A stretch of 64,000 nt of DNA from Desulfovibrio desulfuricans (GCA_015062205.1 SUVB01000037.1:1-64000); one strand, 5' to 3'; shown: positions 45,110 to 54,378, counted from the first letter of the stretch. A program made the numbers and translations. Notes: generated by a model from the letters alone, not told the origin.

Positions 45110-45490
45110 CTAGGGGAATATCTTGTCAATCTTCTGCTTCAGCGTGTCGGCCGTGAAGGGTTTGACAATATAGTTGGAAACCTTGGCCTGCACGGCTTCA
45201 ATGATGTTTTCCTGCTGGGCCTCGGCGGTGACCATCAAAAAGGGAATGCTGGCGAACTGTTCGCTGGCGCGCACCTTGCGCAGCAGTTCGATGCCGGTCA
45301 TCTGGGGCATGTTCCAGTCGGAAACGATGAAGTCGATTTTTTCGCGGTTCAGGGTTTCCCAGGCGGTGGTGCCGTCATCGGCCTCCACCACGTTCTGGAA
45401 GCCGAGCTGCCGCAGAATGTTGCGCACGATGCGGCGCATGGTGGAAAAATCGTCCACAATAAGAACACGCATATTCGGATTGTAAGGCAT
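45110..45490 (-). CDS. cheY: Chemotaxis response regulator CheY
   Basis: 126 residues, a lone receiver domain. Phosphoacceptor Asp58 (IVSDWNMPQMTG), acidic pair Asp13/Asp14, Thr88 (MVTAEA) and Lys110 (YIVKPF) are all present, as is the CheY-specific DWNMP. Phosphorylated CheY binds the flagellar switch and changes rotation. AAGGAG is 7 nt from ATG 45490. It follows fliA by 68 nt on the same strand. A weak hairpin without a U tract lies just after it. Confidence 0.94.
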   Translation of the reverse strand: MPYNPNMRVLIVDDFSTMRRIVRNILRQLGFQNVVEADDGTTAWETLNREKIDFIVSDWNMPQMTGIELLRKVRASEQFASIPFLMVTAEAQQENIIEAVQAKVSNYIVKPFTADTLKQKIDKIFP

Positions 45491-45558
45491 TGGAGAACTC
45501 CTTCTGGCATCGGCCGGCAGAACCGCGGGCGGCTGGGGGCCGCTCCGGCGCGGCGGCG

Positions 45559-46341
45559 CTACAGTTCGGAACCTTCGCCGTACTGGTTCATAAACTCCCT
45601 GCGAAGGCGGTTCAGCGCCTGCGAATGCAGCTGCGAGACGCGCCCTTCGGTGATGCCCATGACTTCGGCGGTTTCACGCATGTTCAACTCATCGGTATAA
45701 TAGAGGGACAGTACCAACTTTTCTCTTGGCGTCAAGCTGTCTATGAGCGGGGCCAGGCGCTCGACGAGTTCCTGCATGGCCGTGTCGCGGTAGGGTTCGC
45801 CGCCTCCGCCCGGCACTTCGCCCGCCAGGGTGTCCTGGATGGCGTCCAGCGAGACCCAGAGCTGATTCTGCAGGGCCTCGAGACCCTGGCGCACTTCGCG
45901 CATTTCCAGCCCGGTGAGTTGCTGCAGTTCCTCTTCCGTGGCCTGGCGGCCGTGTTCGTGTTCCACCTTGCGCATGGCGTCGTCCAGCACGCGCACGCGC
46001 TGGCGCAATGAGCGGGGGAACCAGTCAAGCCTGCGCAAATCATCCAGCATGGCGCCCTTGATGCGGCTTTCGGCATAGGTTTCAAAACGGATGCCAAGCT
46101 GCGGCCGAAATTTTCCCAGGGCTTCCATGAGGCCCAATGTGCCGGAGCTGATCAGTTCGCCGATTTCCACGCTGCGGGGCAGCTTGGCCTTCAGGCGCAG
46201 GGCCAGAAAGCGGATCTTGGGGGCGTAATGCCGCACCACGGCTTCCTGTTCTGCCGGTGAGAAGTTTTCCCAGGAGGTTGCTCCGGTTTCGAGCGCCTCC
46301 CAGGGGCATGGAGCTTGCGCTTGCGCTGTGCCGGTCTTCAT
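45559..46341 (-). CDS. fliA: Flagellar sigma factor FliA (sigma-28)
   Basis: 260 residues. Directs RNA polymerase to late flagellar promoters. Region 2 is recognisable in VRHYAPKIRFLALRLKAKLP and ISSGTLGLMEALGKFRPQLGIRFETYAESRIKGAMLDDLRRLDWFPRSLR; region 4 ends in LTPREKLVLSLYYTDELNMRETAEVMGITEGRVSQLHSQALNRLRREF. AAAGGAAG precedes ATG 46341. It follows flhG by 210 nt with no gene between; no sigma-54 site was found in that gap. Confidence 0.95.
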   Translation of the reverse strand: MKTGTAQAQAPCPWEALETGATSWENFSPAEQEAVVRHYAPKIRFLALRLKAKLPRSVEIGELISSGTLGLMEALGKFRPQLGIRFETYAESRIKGAMLDDLRRLDWFPRSLRQRVRVLDDAMRKVEHEHGRQATEEELQQLTGLEMREVRQGLEALQNQLWVSLDAIQDTLAGEVPGGGGEPYRDTAMQELVERLAPLIDSLTPREKLVLSLYYTDELNMRETAEVMGITEGRVSQLHSQALNRLRREFMNQYGEGSEL

Positions 46342-46551
46342 AGTGTCTTCCTTTCGGATCTGCCTCTTCCACCCCGTGGCGCCGCAGCGCCGGTTGTGCG
46401 TAAACCTTCGTGCCCGCCGGCCCGAAAGGCGACGCGTTCATTCCACGTTGAGGTTGCTGTTCGTTGTCTCTGACGCCGGGGGAGTTCTGCATATTCCGGA
46501 AAGGAGGCTTGCGCGCCCGGCCGTTCCCCCGCAGGGCAAGGCGCGACGGGT

Positions 46552-47361
46552 TTAGCGGAAGAGCAGTTTCTTCCAGAAAAACTTGATGTTGCCGTCCAGA
46601 TTCTCGGGCACTTCCCACGTCGTGATGGTCTTGGCCAGAGCCTGCACGGCCCGCGAGGCCGGGCCCTGCGTGCTGACGCAGAAGGGCTGCTGCTCCACCA
46701 CGGCCTTGCGCACGTTCGTGTCTCTGGGCACGACGCCCACCAACTCAAGGGATACGCCGCTCAGAAAATGGTCGCAGGCCTGGTGCAGCCGCAGGAACAT
46801 CTCCTTGGCGGTCTTCAGATCCGGCGCCATGTTGACGCAGATCTTGAACCGTTCCACCCCGTGGCTGGTCTTGAGCACCTTGATGAGGGCATAGGCGTCC
46901 GTCAGCGAGGTGGGTTCCGGGGTCAGCACCACCAGCCGTTCCTGCGCGGCCATGTTGAAATACAGCACGTTGTCGCTGATGCCCGCGCCTGTATCCACAA
47001 TGAGGTAATCCAGGTCATCTTCCATTTCGTCCACGGCTTCCAGCAGTTCCAGCTTCTGCCCCGTGGAAAGGGTGAGCATTTCGCTCATGCCCGAGGAGGC
47101 CGGCAGGATGGAGAAGCCGTAGGGCGTGGGAAAGAGGATGTCGTTCAGTGTGGCGCCCTCGTGGAAGAGATGGAAGATGTTTTTTTGCGGCGTGAGGCCG
47201 AGCACCACATCCACATTGGCCAGACCGAGGTCGGCATCCAAAAGCACCACCTGTTTGCCGAGCTTTGCCAGGCTGATGGCGAGGTTGACCGAAATGTTGG
47301 TCTTGCCGACGCCGCCCTTGCCTGAAGTGACGGAAAACACCAGGGGAAAAGAGCCGCTCAT
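46552..47361 (-). CDS. flhG: Flagellar number regulator FlhG (MinD-like ATPase)
   Basis: 269 residues from the internal ATG at 47361, which has GGAG 7 nt upstream; a longer start at 47385 lacks one. Deviant Walker A SGKGGVGKT (13-21), LLDADLGLANVDVVLGL, and DYLIVDTGAGISDNVLYF are MinD/FleN features. FlhG controls number of flagella together with the GTPase FlhF, encoded immediately upstream. The C-terminus is basic (FFWKKLLFR), suited to membrane contact. Confidence 0.92.
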   Translation of the reverse strand: MSGSFPLVFSVTSGKGGVGKTNISVNLAISLAKLGKQVVLLDADLGLANVDVVLGLTPQKNIFHLFHEGATLNDILFPTPYGFSILPASSGMSEMLTLSTGQKLELLEAVDEMEDDLDYLIVDTGAGISDNVLYFNMAAQERLVVLTPEPTSLTDAYALIKVLKTSHGVERFKICVNMAPDLKTAKEMFLRLHQACDHFLSGVSLELVGVVPRDTNVRKAVVEQQPFCVSTQGPASRAVQALAKTITTWEVPENLDGNIKFFWKKLLFR

Positions 47362-47391
47362 CTGTATCTCCAATGGTATGGCCAAACGCCG

Positions 47392-48438
47392 TCAGGCTGC
47401 CTGGCCGGGAAGTTGCCGTTTGAAAATAAGGCGCCACACCAGGGGCTCCGTGGCCGGGGCGAGGCTTTCCTTGAGTTCCGCGCCGTAGGAGAGCGCCGAA
47501 ACGGGCAGGCCCGCGGCGCAGGCCACATTGACAATGCTGCCGAAGCTCACGGCTTCGTCGAGCTTGGTCCAGACGATGGAGCCGGGCCCTTCCGTTTTGT
47601 ATCGTTGCAGAAAGGCCTGCGTCTGGAGCGCATCGAAAAACGGCGAGAGCGTCAGATGTGTGGCGGCTTCCACGGCATCCAGGCCCATGTCGGCGCGCCA
47701 CTGTTCAAGCGTGCCGTCACGGCCGAGCCCGGGCACGTCCACAAAAACGGCGTCAGCCTCCTGAACGGCCGTCAACGCCCGTTCCATGGCGGCCTTGTCC
47801 GGCGCTTCCATGTAGGTAAAATTGGAAAGCTCGGCCCAGTGGCGCAGCACCAGCCTGCCGTTGCCGCGCAGGCAGTCGGCGTTGATGAAGGCGATGCGCG
47901 CTTCCGGTTCATGGCGGCGCAAATGCAGGGCGAAGCGCAGGGCCGTTGTGGTCTTGCCGAAGCCGAAGGGGCCCACCATCAGGTGGATGCGCTGCCCCCA
48001 GTTTTCCGTGCCCCAGGCCTTCACCGGTACCATGCCGCACAGGCATTCCAGCACGGACGAGCCCGGCTCCGCCAGCAGGCGCTGGTACAGGCCTACGGCC
48101 ACCGCGTCGGAAACGCCCTCCCGCTGCAGATATTCCAGGGCCACGCGCTGGCGCGGCGTGAGACGCTCGAGCTGAATGGCGGGCTTCATCAGGGCGAAAA
48201 TCTGTCCCTTGATCTGCATCCATTCCTTGTGCCATTCACCCCATTCGGAAGAGGACGCGCCTGCAGGCGCGGCGGCCTCCGCCCCCGGACGTTCGAGCCC
48301 GGCGGTGATCTCGTGACAGACCGTTCCGTTCTTGCGGTAGGTGCGGTTGCCCAGGATAACGGCTTCAGGCCCCATTTCGGCCTTGATTCTGGCCAGTATT
48401 TCCTGTGAGGAAGCTCCGGTGAACGTCTTGACCTGCAT
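47392..48438 (-). CDS. flhF: Flagellar placement GTPase FlhF
   Basis: 348 residues. SRP-type GTPase that sets the site of flagellar assembly. MQVKTFTGASSQEILARIKAEMGPEAVILGNRT is the FlhF N-terminus; the P-loop is GPFGFGKTTT (156-165) and the specificity loop TKLDE (291-295). Two positions differ from the family norm: the G2-type DTYR site reads NADCLRGN (187-194), and the G3 loop reads DVPGLGRD (234-241) instead of DTAGRS. It has its own sigma-54 promoter and precedes flhG. Confidence 0.92.
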   Translation of the reverse strand: MQVKTFTGASSQEILARIKAEMGPEAVILGNRTYRKNGTVCHEITAGLERPGAEAAAPAGASSSEWGEWHKEWMQIKGQIFALMKPAIQLERLTPRQRVALEYLQREGVSDAVAVGLYQRLLAEPGSSVLECLCGMVPVKAWGTENWGQRIHLMVGPFGFGKTTTALRFALHLRRHEPEARIAFINADCLRGNGRLVLRHWAELSNFTYMEAPDKAAMERALTAVQEADAVFVDVPGLGRDGTLEQWRADMGLDAVEAATHLTLSPFFDALQTQAFLQRYKTEGPGSIVWTKLDEAVSFGSIVNVACAAGLPVSALSYGAELKESLAPATEPLVWRLIFKRQLPGQAA

Positions 48439-48513
48439 GACCCGATCCTTTGCCGCGGCGCATGCCGCGTGTTACAACTCCGTATGTCGTTCAAATGACG
48501 ACGCCATGAAAGA

Positions 48514-48529
48514 TGCAAATTCGGGGCCA
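48514..48529 (-). promoter_or_regulatory. Sigma-54 promoter of flhF
   Basis: Reverse strand TGGCCCCGAATTTGCA has GG and GC ten bases apart and differs from TGGCACG-N4-TTGCW at two positions. The start of transcription would be near 48503, 65 nt before the flhF ATG, which has AAAGGA upstream. A terminator after flhA makes an independent flhF promoter sensible. Confidence 0.75.
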
Positions 48530-48669
48530 ACCATGAAACACAGGGGAATGCGGCGGAGGAGCAGGGCAAGCCGGTCGTCGCTCCCCGCAGGCGGGAGCGC
48601 GTCTGCCGCCGTTCAGTGTAACGGCAACGCGCCGCAGGCGCAAACCGCGCAACGGTAAAGGTTTTCAAA

Positions 48670-48701
48670 TAAAAAACCCCCGTCAGTTGTCTGACGGGGG
48701 C
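48670..48701 (-). terminator. Terminator after flhA
   Basis: Ten-bp stem CCCCCGTCAG / CTGACGGGGG with a short loop, followed on the reverse strand by TTTTTTATTTG. It lies directly after the flhA stop and separates flhB-flhA from flhF-flhG. Confidence 0.9.
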
Positions 48702-48707
48702 TCGCGG

Positions 48708-50825
48708 TCAGGCGGCGGAAACGACGCCCACGGACTGCAACCGGATATCGGGCGGAATTTCCGCCTGGGAGATGACGGGCACCGTGGGCAGGAAGCGGGT
48801 GACAATCTGGGCCAGATGCGGGCGGATGAGCGGCGTGACCAGCAGCACGGGCTGGCCGTCGGTATTGAGCGCGTTGTCCACGGCAGTGCTGAGGTTGTTC
48901 ACCAGGCGCTGGGCCGCCGCGGGATTGAGGGAGAGGAATGTCACGCCGTTGTCGGCCTGGCGTATGCCCTCCTGCACCATGCGTTCGGCGTCGGGGGCGA
49001 GCGTCAGCACGGGCAGCGTGCCCTGGCTGTCCAGATAGGGGCGCACGATGGAGCGCGCCAGCTTTTCGCGCACATATTCGGCCAGTGTTTCTGGATTTTT
49101 GACGGTGGCGCCGAAATCGCCCAGCGTCTCCACGATGGTCAGCATGTCGCGGATGCCCACGTTCTCGCGCACGAGAATCTGCAGCACTTTCTGGATGACG
49201 CCCAGGGGCAGCACGCCGGGCACCAGGTCTTCCACGGCCTTGGGCGCGTGCTTGCCCAGCGTGTCCAGCAGGCCTTGCACGGCCTGCCTGTCCAGGAAGT
49301 CGGATAAATGACGCTTGAATACTTCCGTCAGATGCGTGGCGATGACCGTGGCCGGATCCACCACGGTGTAGCCTGCCAGCATGGCTTCCTCGCGCTGGCT
49401 GTCGGGTATCCACAGGGCCGGCAGGTTGAAGGCCGGCTCGCGCGTTTCGATGCCGTTGATTCTGGTGGTCACGTTGCCGGGGTCCATGGCCAGGAAGTGG
49501 TCCACCAGAATTTCCGCCGAGGCCACCTGGTTGCCCTTGATGAGCAGGGAATACTGGCCGGGCTTGAGCTGGAGGTTGTCGCGCAGGTGCAGGGAGGGGA
49601 TGACCACGCCCATATCCAGGGCGAACTGCCGGCGTATGGAGCGGATGCGGGCCAGCAGGTTGCCGCTCTGTTCCTCATCCACGAGGGGGATGAGGCCGTA
49701 GCCCACTTCCAGCTCCAGCGTGTCCAAGGGCAGCAGGGCCTGCACTTCCTCTGGGCTGTCGGCCGTGCCGGAAGAGGACTTGCCGCCCCCACCGCCCTTC
49801 TTTGGGGAGGTTCCGCCCTTGCCGTCCGCATTTTCTTCCTCATTCCTGGCCGTCAGGCGGGAGGCGGTGAAGATGGCCGCCGCCAGCAGCAGGAAGGGGA
49901 TGGTGGGCAGGCCGGGCACCAGGGCAAAGAGCAGCAGCACGGCCGAAACCATGCGCAGCGCGCGGGTGTTGAACGTGAGCTGGGCCAGAAATTCCTCGCC
50001 CATCTTGGCTTCGGCGGCGGCGCGCGAAACCAGCAGGCCCGTGCCCGTGGAGACGATGATGGACGGGATGGTGGAAACGAGCCCGTCGCCGATGGTCAGC
50101 AGCGAGTACGTGGTCAGGGCGGAGTTCCAGTCCATGTCCTTCTGCACCACGCCGATGATGATGCCGCCCACCAGGTTCACCAGCGTGATGAACATGCCGG
50201 CGTTCACGTCGCCCGAGACGAATTTGCACGCGCCGTCCATGGCTCCGTAGAAGTCGGCCTCCTTGCGCAGGCCGGCACGGCGGGCGTTGGCCTCTTCCTC
50301 GTCGATGAGGCCCGCGTTGAGATCCGCCTCAATGGCCATCTGCTTGCCCGGCATGGCGTCCAGGGTGAAGCGGGCGGCCACTTCGGCGATGCGCGTGGTG
50401 CCCGCCGTGATAACGACCTTGTTCAGGATGAACAGGATCATGAAAATGACGCCGCCCACCACATAGCTGCCGCCCACGACGAACTGGCCGAAGGCCATGA
50501 TGACGTCGCCCGCAGCGGCGGGCCCGGCGCTGCCGTTGAGCAGGATAAGGCGCGTGGAGGCCACGTTGAGGGCCAGGCGCAGCAATGTTGTCACCAGCAG
50601 CAGGGAGGGAAAGATGGTGAATTCCAGCGGCGAGGTCATGAACATGGTGGTGATGAGCACCATGAGGGAAATGGAGATGCTCACGCAGAGCATGGTGTCC
50701 ATGAAAAAGGTGGGCAGGGGCACCAGCATGACGAACAGGATGATGACCACGCCCGCGGCGAGGAAGGCGTCGCCGTGCCTGGCGAAACGGCCATAGTCCA
50801 GTTTGGGTATTACTGCGCCTGCCAT
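48708..50825 (-). CDS. flhA: Flagellar biosynthesis protein FlhA
   Basis: 705 residues. Export-gate component with about eight N-terminal membrane helices (1-320) and a large cytoplasmic platform that docks chaperone-substrate complexes. Conserved blocks: PSLLLVTTLLRLALNVASTRLIL, FTLDAMPGKQMAIEADLNAGLIDEEEA, and SLLTIGDGLVSTIPSIIVSTGTGLLVSRAA. A Ser/Gly/Lys-rich linker (around 340-360) is longer than usual. GAGGTG precedes ATG 50825. It follows flhB by 85 nt. Confidence 0.96.
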   Translation of the reverse strand: MAGAVIPKLDYGRFARHGDAFLAAGVVIILFVMLVPLPTFFMDTMLCVSISISLMVLITTMFMTSPLEFTIFPSLLLVTTLLRLALNVASTRLILLNGSAGPAAAGDVIMAFGQFVVGGSYVVGGVIFMILFILNKVVITAGTTRIAEVAARFTLDAMPGKQMAIEADLNAGLIDEEEANARRAGLRKEADFYGAMDGACKFVSGDVNAGMFITLVNLVGGIIIGVVQKDMDWNSALTTYSLLTIGDGLVSTIPSIIVSTGTGLLVSRAAAEAKMGEEFLAQLTFNTRALRMVSAVLLLFALVPGLPTIPFLLLAAAIFTASRLTARNEEENADGKGGTSPKKGGGGGKSSSGTADSPEEVQALLPLDTLELEVGYGLIPLVDEEQSGNLLARIRSIRRQFALDMGVVIPSLHLRDNLQLKPGQYSLLIKGNQVASAEILVDHFLAMDPGNVTTRINGIETREPAFNLPALWIPDSQREEAMLAGYTVVDPATVIATHLTEVFKRHLSDFLDRQAVQGLLDTLGKHAPKAVEDLVPGVLPLGVIQKVLQILVRENVGIRDMLTIVETLGDFGATVKNPETLAEYVREKLARSIVRPYLDSQGTLPVLTLAPDAERMVQEGIRQADNGVTFLSLNPAAAQRLVNNLSTAVDNALNTDGQPVLLVTPLIRPHLAQIVTRFLPTVPVISQAEIPPDIRLQSVGVVSAA

Positions 50826-50910
50826 TGTTGCGACACCTCGTTGCGTTGATCCTCGCGCCGTGGAGAGGACGAAGGGGCGCGGGCTTCAGGCCCGCGCGCC
50901 GTCCGCCCCG

Positions 50911-51993
50911 TCAGCGGGCCGCGTTGGCCCTGGGCTTGAGCTTCCAGATGCTGGCCAGTACGGCTGCAACTGCTTTGTACAGTTCTTCGGGAATCATGTC
51001 ACCCACTTCCGTAGACTTGTACAGGGCTCGCGCCAGGGGCACGTTTTCGCGGATGGGCACACGGTTTTCGCGGGCGATTTCCTTGATCTTTTCGGCCAGA
51101 TGGTCCGCGCCCTTGGCCAGCACCACCGGGGCCGGGGCCTCTGTGGCGTTGTAGCGCAGGGCCACGGCAATATGCGTGGGGTTGGTGACCACCACGTCCG
51201 CCTTGGGCACGTCGGCCAGCATGCGCTTGGCCATGATCTGCATCATCTTCTGCTTCTGCTGGCCCTTGATTACGGGGTCGCCTTCGGCGTTTTTGCGTTC
51301 GTCCTTGACCTCGTCCTTGGTCATCTTCATGCCTTCCTTGTAGGCATAGCGCGATTGCCAGACGTCAAAGGCGGCGATGGCCAGCAGGGGCATGAGCGCG
51401 TAGCAGACCAGCCTGAAGCCCGCCTGCAGCATGTAAGCGGCCACGCCTTCGGTGGTGGCGTAGTACATGGGCAGGAAGTTTTCGTGCTGCTGGTAGATGA
51501 ACCAGCCGGGCACAACGGCCAGAATGATGGAGAAAAGCAGGCTCTTGATGACGCGCAGGACGGTCATGGGCGAGAACATCATCTGCTTGATGCCCTTGAT
51601 GATGTTGAAGCGCTGCAGCTTGGGCTTGAACACCTTGGTCGTCCACAGCTTGCCCACCTGCAGGCGCTGCGCCAGCCAGCCCAGAAAGGCCAGGAGCAGC
51701 AGGATGGGCATGATGATGCGGCAGAGCTCCCATGTCAGGTCGATGCTCAGGCTGTAGACGTTCTGCGGGTTGGGCTCAAATTCCCACGAATGGCTGAGGA
51801 AGTGGCGGAAAATCTGCTTGATGTCCTCGCTCATGGGGCCGATCCAGGCGTAGAGAATGGACATGCCGCCCAACAGGCTGACGGCCTTGCCCAATTCCTG
51901 CGACTTGGGAACGTTGCCTTCCTGGCGCTGCTTGTTGACCTGCTTCGGAGTGGCTTCTTCCGTTCTGCTGGGATCCTGCTGCTTGCCGAACAT
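50911..51993 (-). CDS. flhB: Flagellar biosynthesis protein FlhB
   Basis: 360 residues. Four membrane helices followed by the cytoplasmic autoprotease domain with Asn271-Pro-Thr-His (NPTHIAVALRYN), where self-cleavage switches export specificity from rod-hook to filament proteins. The start FGKQQDPSRTEEATPKQVNKQRQEGNVPKSQEL is standard. A canonical sigma-54 promoter lies about 40 nt upstream of the ATG, between this gene and tyrA. Confidence 0.96.
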   Translation of the reverse strand: MFGKQQDPSRTEEATPKQVNKQRQEGNVPKSQELGKAVSLLGGMSILYAWIGPMSEDIKQIFRHFLSHSWEFEPNPQNVYSLSIDLTWELCRIIMPILLLLAFLGWLAQRLQVGKLWTTKVFKPKLQRFNIIKGIKQMMFSPMTVLRVIKSLLFSIILAVVPGWFIYQQHENFLPMYYATTEGVAAYMLQAGFRLVCYALMPLLAIAAFDVWQSRYAYKEGMKMTKDEVKDERKNAEGDPVIKGQQKQKMMQIMAKRMLADVPKADVVVTNPTHIAVALRYNATEAPAPVVLAKGADHLAEKIKEIARENRVPIRENVPLARALYKSTEVGDMIPEELYKAVAAVLASIWKLKPRANAAR

Positions 51994-52044
51994 CTGTTCC
52001 CCGCCGTTGGTTATTTGGCGCGGTCGTGCGCCTGCGGGAGATAA

Positions 52045-52060
52045 AGCAAGAATCGTGCCT
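52045..52060 (-). promoter_or_regulatory. Sigma-54 promoter of flhB-flhA
   Basis: Reverse strand AGGCACGATTCTTGCT matches TGGCACG-N4-TTGCW except for the first base. Spacing between GG and GC is ten. The transcript would start near 52034, about 40 nt before the flhB ATG and after the tyrA stop (52118). Confidence 0.85.
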
Positions 52061-52117
52061 CACAGGAGAATCGTCGGCCGCAGCGGTGGAACAGGACTGT
52101 TCCGCGGCTGCGCCGGA

Positions 52118-52954
52118 TCAGCTATTGCCGCCTTCGTCTTCCCACCACCAGCGGGCAAGCCGGCAGAGCAGGTCGATATCGCCCGCGGCGGCCAGGGAGA
52201 GCATCCGGCGGTAGCGGCGCACAGCTGCGGCGCTGTGGGGATTGGCCTCGAACAGCCCGGCAAACATGCGCGCGTCTTCGGTGAGCATCTTTCGGGACGC
52301 GTCCAGGCGGCGGCGAAACGAGGGCGTGAGAAAGGGCAGCAGCTCTTTGTGCCCGGCCAGCAGGGCGAAGTAGGCCAGACTGGTGATGAAATTCATGTTC
52401 TGGATGCAGGCCATCGCCTTGTCGTGTTCTTCGGCGTCGGCAAAAAACACGCGGCAGCCCAGGGCCGTGAAAAAGCCCGTCGCAAGGGCGGTGTGGCGCG
52501 GCCCTGCCCGTCTGCCGGGCACGATGGTCACGGGCTGGTCCGCCTGCGGGTCCGGGTTGGGGCCGAACAGGGGATGCGTGCCCACTACCGGGCCGGGCCA
52601 GAGTTCCTCCATCTGCCGCAGGGGGATTTCCTTCACTGAGGTGATGTCGGCCAGCACCGCCGCGGCGGGCAGATGCGCGCAGACCTTGGCTGTGACCTCG
52701 CGGAACACGGCGGCGGGCACGCAGACAAGGGCCAGTTCGGCGTCGGCGCAGGCCGGGGCCAGCGTTTGCGCCGTGAGGGGCGTGTCGACGCCAGCCACGG
52801 CAAGCCCTGCATTGCGGGCGCGGCCCAGCAGCATGGAGCCCATGCGCCCGCGCGCGCCCACAATGACGGTCTTGACGGGGCGCAGCGGCGTCTGTGCCGC
52901 CTCGCCGCTGCAGGCGTCGGCGGCTGTGTCCTGCCGTTGGCGTCGCGCGCTCAT
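52118..52954 (-). CDS. tyrA: Prephenate dehydrogenase (TyrA-type)
   Basis: 278 residues. Oxidises prephenate to 4-hydroxyphenylpyruvate, the tyrosine branch. The NAD-binding motif IVGARGRMGS is at 31-40, followed by ALVCVPAAVFREV, LADITSVKEIP, VVGTHPLFGPNPD (active-site His) and the helical dimer region with CIQNMNFITSLAYFALL. The first 27 residues are a variable extension. The ATG overlaps the aroA stop (ATGA). It is the last gene of the aromatic operon. Confidence 0.85.
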   Translation of the reverse strand: MSARRQRQDTAADACSGEAAQTPLRPVKTVIVGARGRMGSMLLGRARNAGLAVAGVDTPLTAQTLAPACADAELALVCVPAAVFREVTAKVCAHLPAAAVLADITSVKEIPLRQMEELWPGPVVGTHPLFGPNPDPQADQPVTIVPGRRAGPRHTALATGFFTALGCRVFFADAEEHDKAMACIQNMNFITSLAYFALLAGHKELLPFLTPSFRRRLDASRKMLTEDARMFAGLFEANPHSAAAVRRYRRMLSLAAAGDIDLLCRLARWWWEDEGGNS

Positions 52955-54378
52955 GCCAGCCGCTCCCAGACCTGCCAGAACTGCGGGAAGGATTTGGCCA
53001 CCACGGCATTGTCATCCAGCCGTTCCCGCACATGCAGGCCCGGCTGGCGCAACTCCAGCAGCGCCAGCGACATGGCGATGCGGTGATCGTTATGGGCGCA
53101 GAGCTGCACGCCGTCGGGCAGGCGGGGGCGGTCAGGCTTGCCGCTGCCGCGTCCGGCCAGGCCGTTGACAAGCAGGCCGTCGGACAGCCGGTCCACGGTG
53201 ACGCCCGCCTTGGCCAGTTCCGTGGCCGGGGCGTCGATGCGGTCCGATTCCTTGTAGCGCAGATGCGCCACATTGCGGATGTGCGTGGAACCCTGCGCCG
53301 AGGCGGCCAGCACGGCCACGGTGGGCACGAGGTCGGGGCAGCCGCCCATGTCCAGTTCCACGCCGTGCAGGGCGGAGGGATACACGGTGACATTGTCGGC
53401 CTGCACGTCCACGCGCGCTCCCATGCGTTCCAGAATGTTCAGGATGGCGCGGTCCCCCTGCAGGGAATCGGCCCGCAGCCCCCGCACGCAGACCGGCCGC
53501 CGCCCCAGCGCGCCCGCCGCCAGCAGGTATGAGGCTCCGGACCAGTCGCCCTCCACCGTGTAGTCGCCTGCGCGGTACACGCCGGGATGCACGCGCACGC
53601 GCAGGCAGCCGGGAGCGGCCTCGCGCAGCTCGCGCCAGCCGCCGAGCGGCAGGAGAGTCCAGGGGGCGCTTTCGTGCGGGCGCGTCAGCACATCAAAGCC
53701 GATGCCGAAATCCGTGAGGCATTGCAGGGTCAGCCCCACATAGGGCCAGGAGACGGCCTTCCTGCCGCACAGGGTGGCGGTGAGCGGCGCGCGCCCCAGG
53801 GGGGCGGCCAGCAGCAGGCCGGAAAAATACTGGCTTGAGATATCCATGCCCAGTTGCACTTCGCCGCCGCAGCGCGTGGGGTCCAGCCCCTCTGTCCGCA
53901 GCAGCAGGGGGGGGCAGCCGGGTCGGCCCTCAAAGGTCACGGCGGCGCCGAGCCGGGCCAGGGCGTCCGTCAGTTCGCCGATGGGGCGTTCGTGCATGCG
54001 GCCTGCCCCGTGGATGCGGAACACGCCTTCCCCCGCGGCCAGCACGGCGGTGAGCAGGCGGCAGGTGGTGCCTGACTCGCCCACGTCGCAGGCGAGGGGG
54101 GCTGCAACCGTGCCGCCGCGCGGTCTGCCGTTCATGCCGACAACGCGCCATGCGCCGGATTCCGGCGTGCTTTGCGGCAGGGCTTCCAGCGTCGCCCCGG
54201 CGGCGGTCAGCACGGCGCGGGTGCGCGCGAGGTCGGCGCTTTCCAGCGTGTGGCGCACTGTGGAAACGCCCTGCGCCAGGGCCGCGCCCATAAGATAGCG
54301 GTGGGAGACGGACTTGGAGGCGGGCGCCGTGACCACGGCCGCCGGGCGCGCCTCAACGGAAATGTCGCTGCTGTTCAT
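52951..54378 (-). CDS. aroA: 3-phosphoshikimate 1-carboxyvinyltransferase (EPSP synthase)
   Basis: 475 residues, somewhat longer than typical. Converts shikimate-3-phosphate and PEP to EPSP. Blocks: TAPASKSVSHRYLMGAALAQG, DVGESGTTCRLLTAVLAAGEG, HERPIGELTDALARLGA, DISSQYFSGLLLAAPL, GDWSGASYLLAAGAL, AHLRYKESDRIDAPATELAKAG and HNDHRIAMSLALLEL. It overlaps both neighbours by ATGA at each end, so it is tightly coupled in the operon. Confidence 0.95.
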   Translation of the reverse strand: MNSSDISVEARPAAVVTAPASKSVSHRYLMGAALAQGVSTVRHTLESADLARTRAVLTAAGATLEALPQSTPESGAWRVVGMNGRPRGGTVAAPLACDVGESGTTCRLLTAVLAAGEGVFRIHGAGRMHERPIGELTDALARLGAAVTFEGRPGCPPLLLRTEGLDPTRCGGEVQLGMDISSQYFSGLLLAAPLGRAPLTATLCGRKAVSWPYVGLTLQCLTDFGIGFDVLTRPHESAPWTLLPLGGWRELREAAPGCLRVRVHPGVYRAGDYTVEGDWSGASYLLAAGALGRRPVCVRGLRADSLQGDRAILNILERMGARVDVQADNVTVYPSALHGVELDMGGCPDLVPTVAVLAASAQGSTHIRNVAHLRYKESDRIDAPATELAKAGVTVDRLSDGLLVNGLAGRGSGKPDRPRLPDGVQLCAHNDHRIAMSLALLELRQPGLHVRERLDDNAVVAKSFPQFWQVWERLA

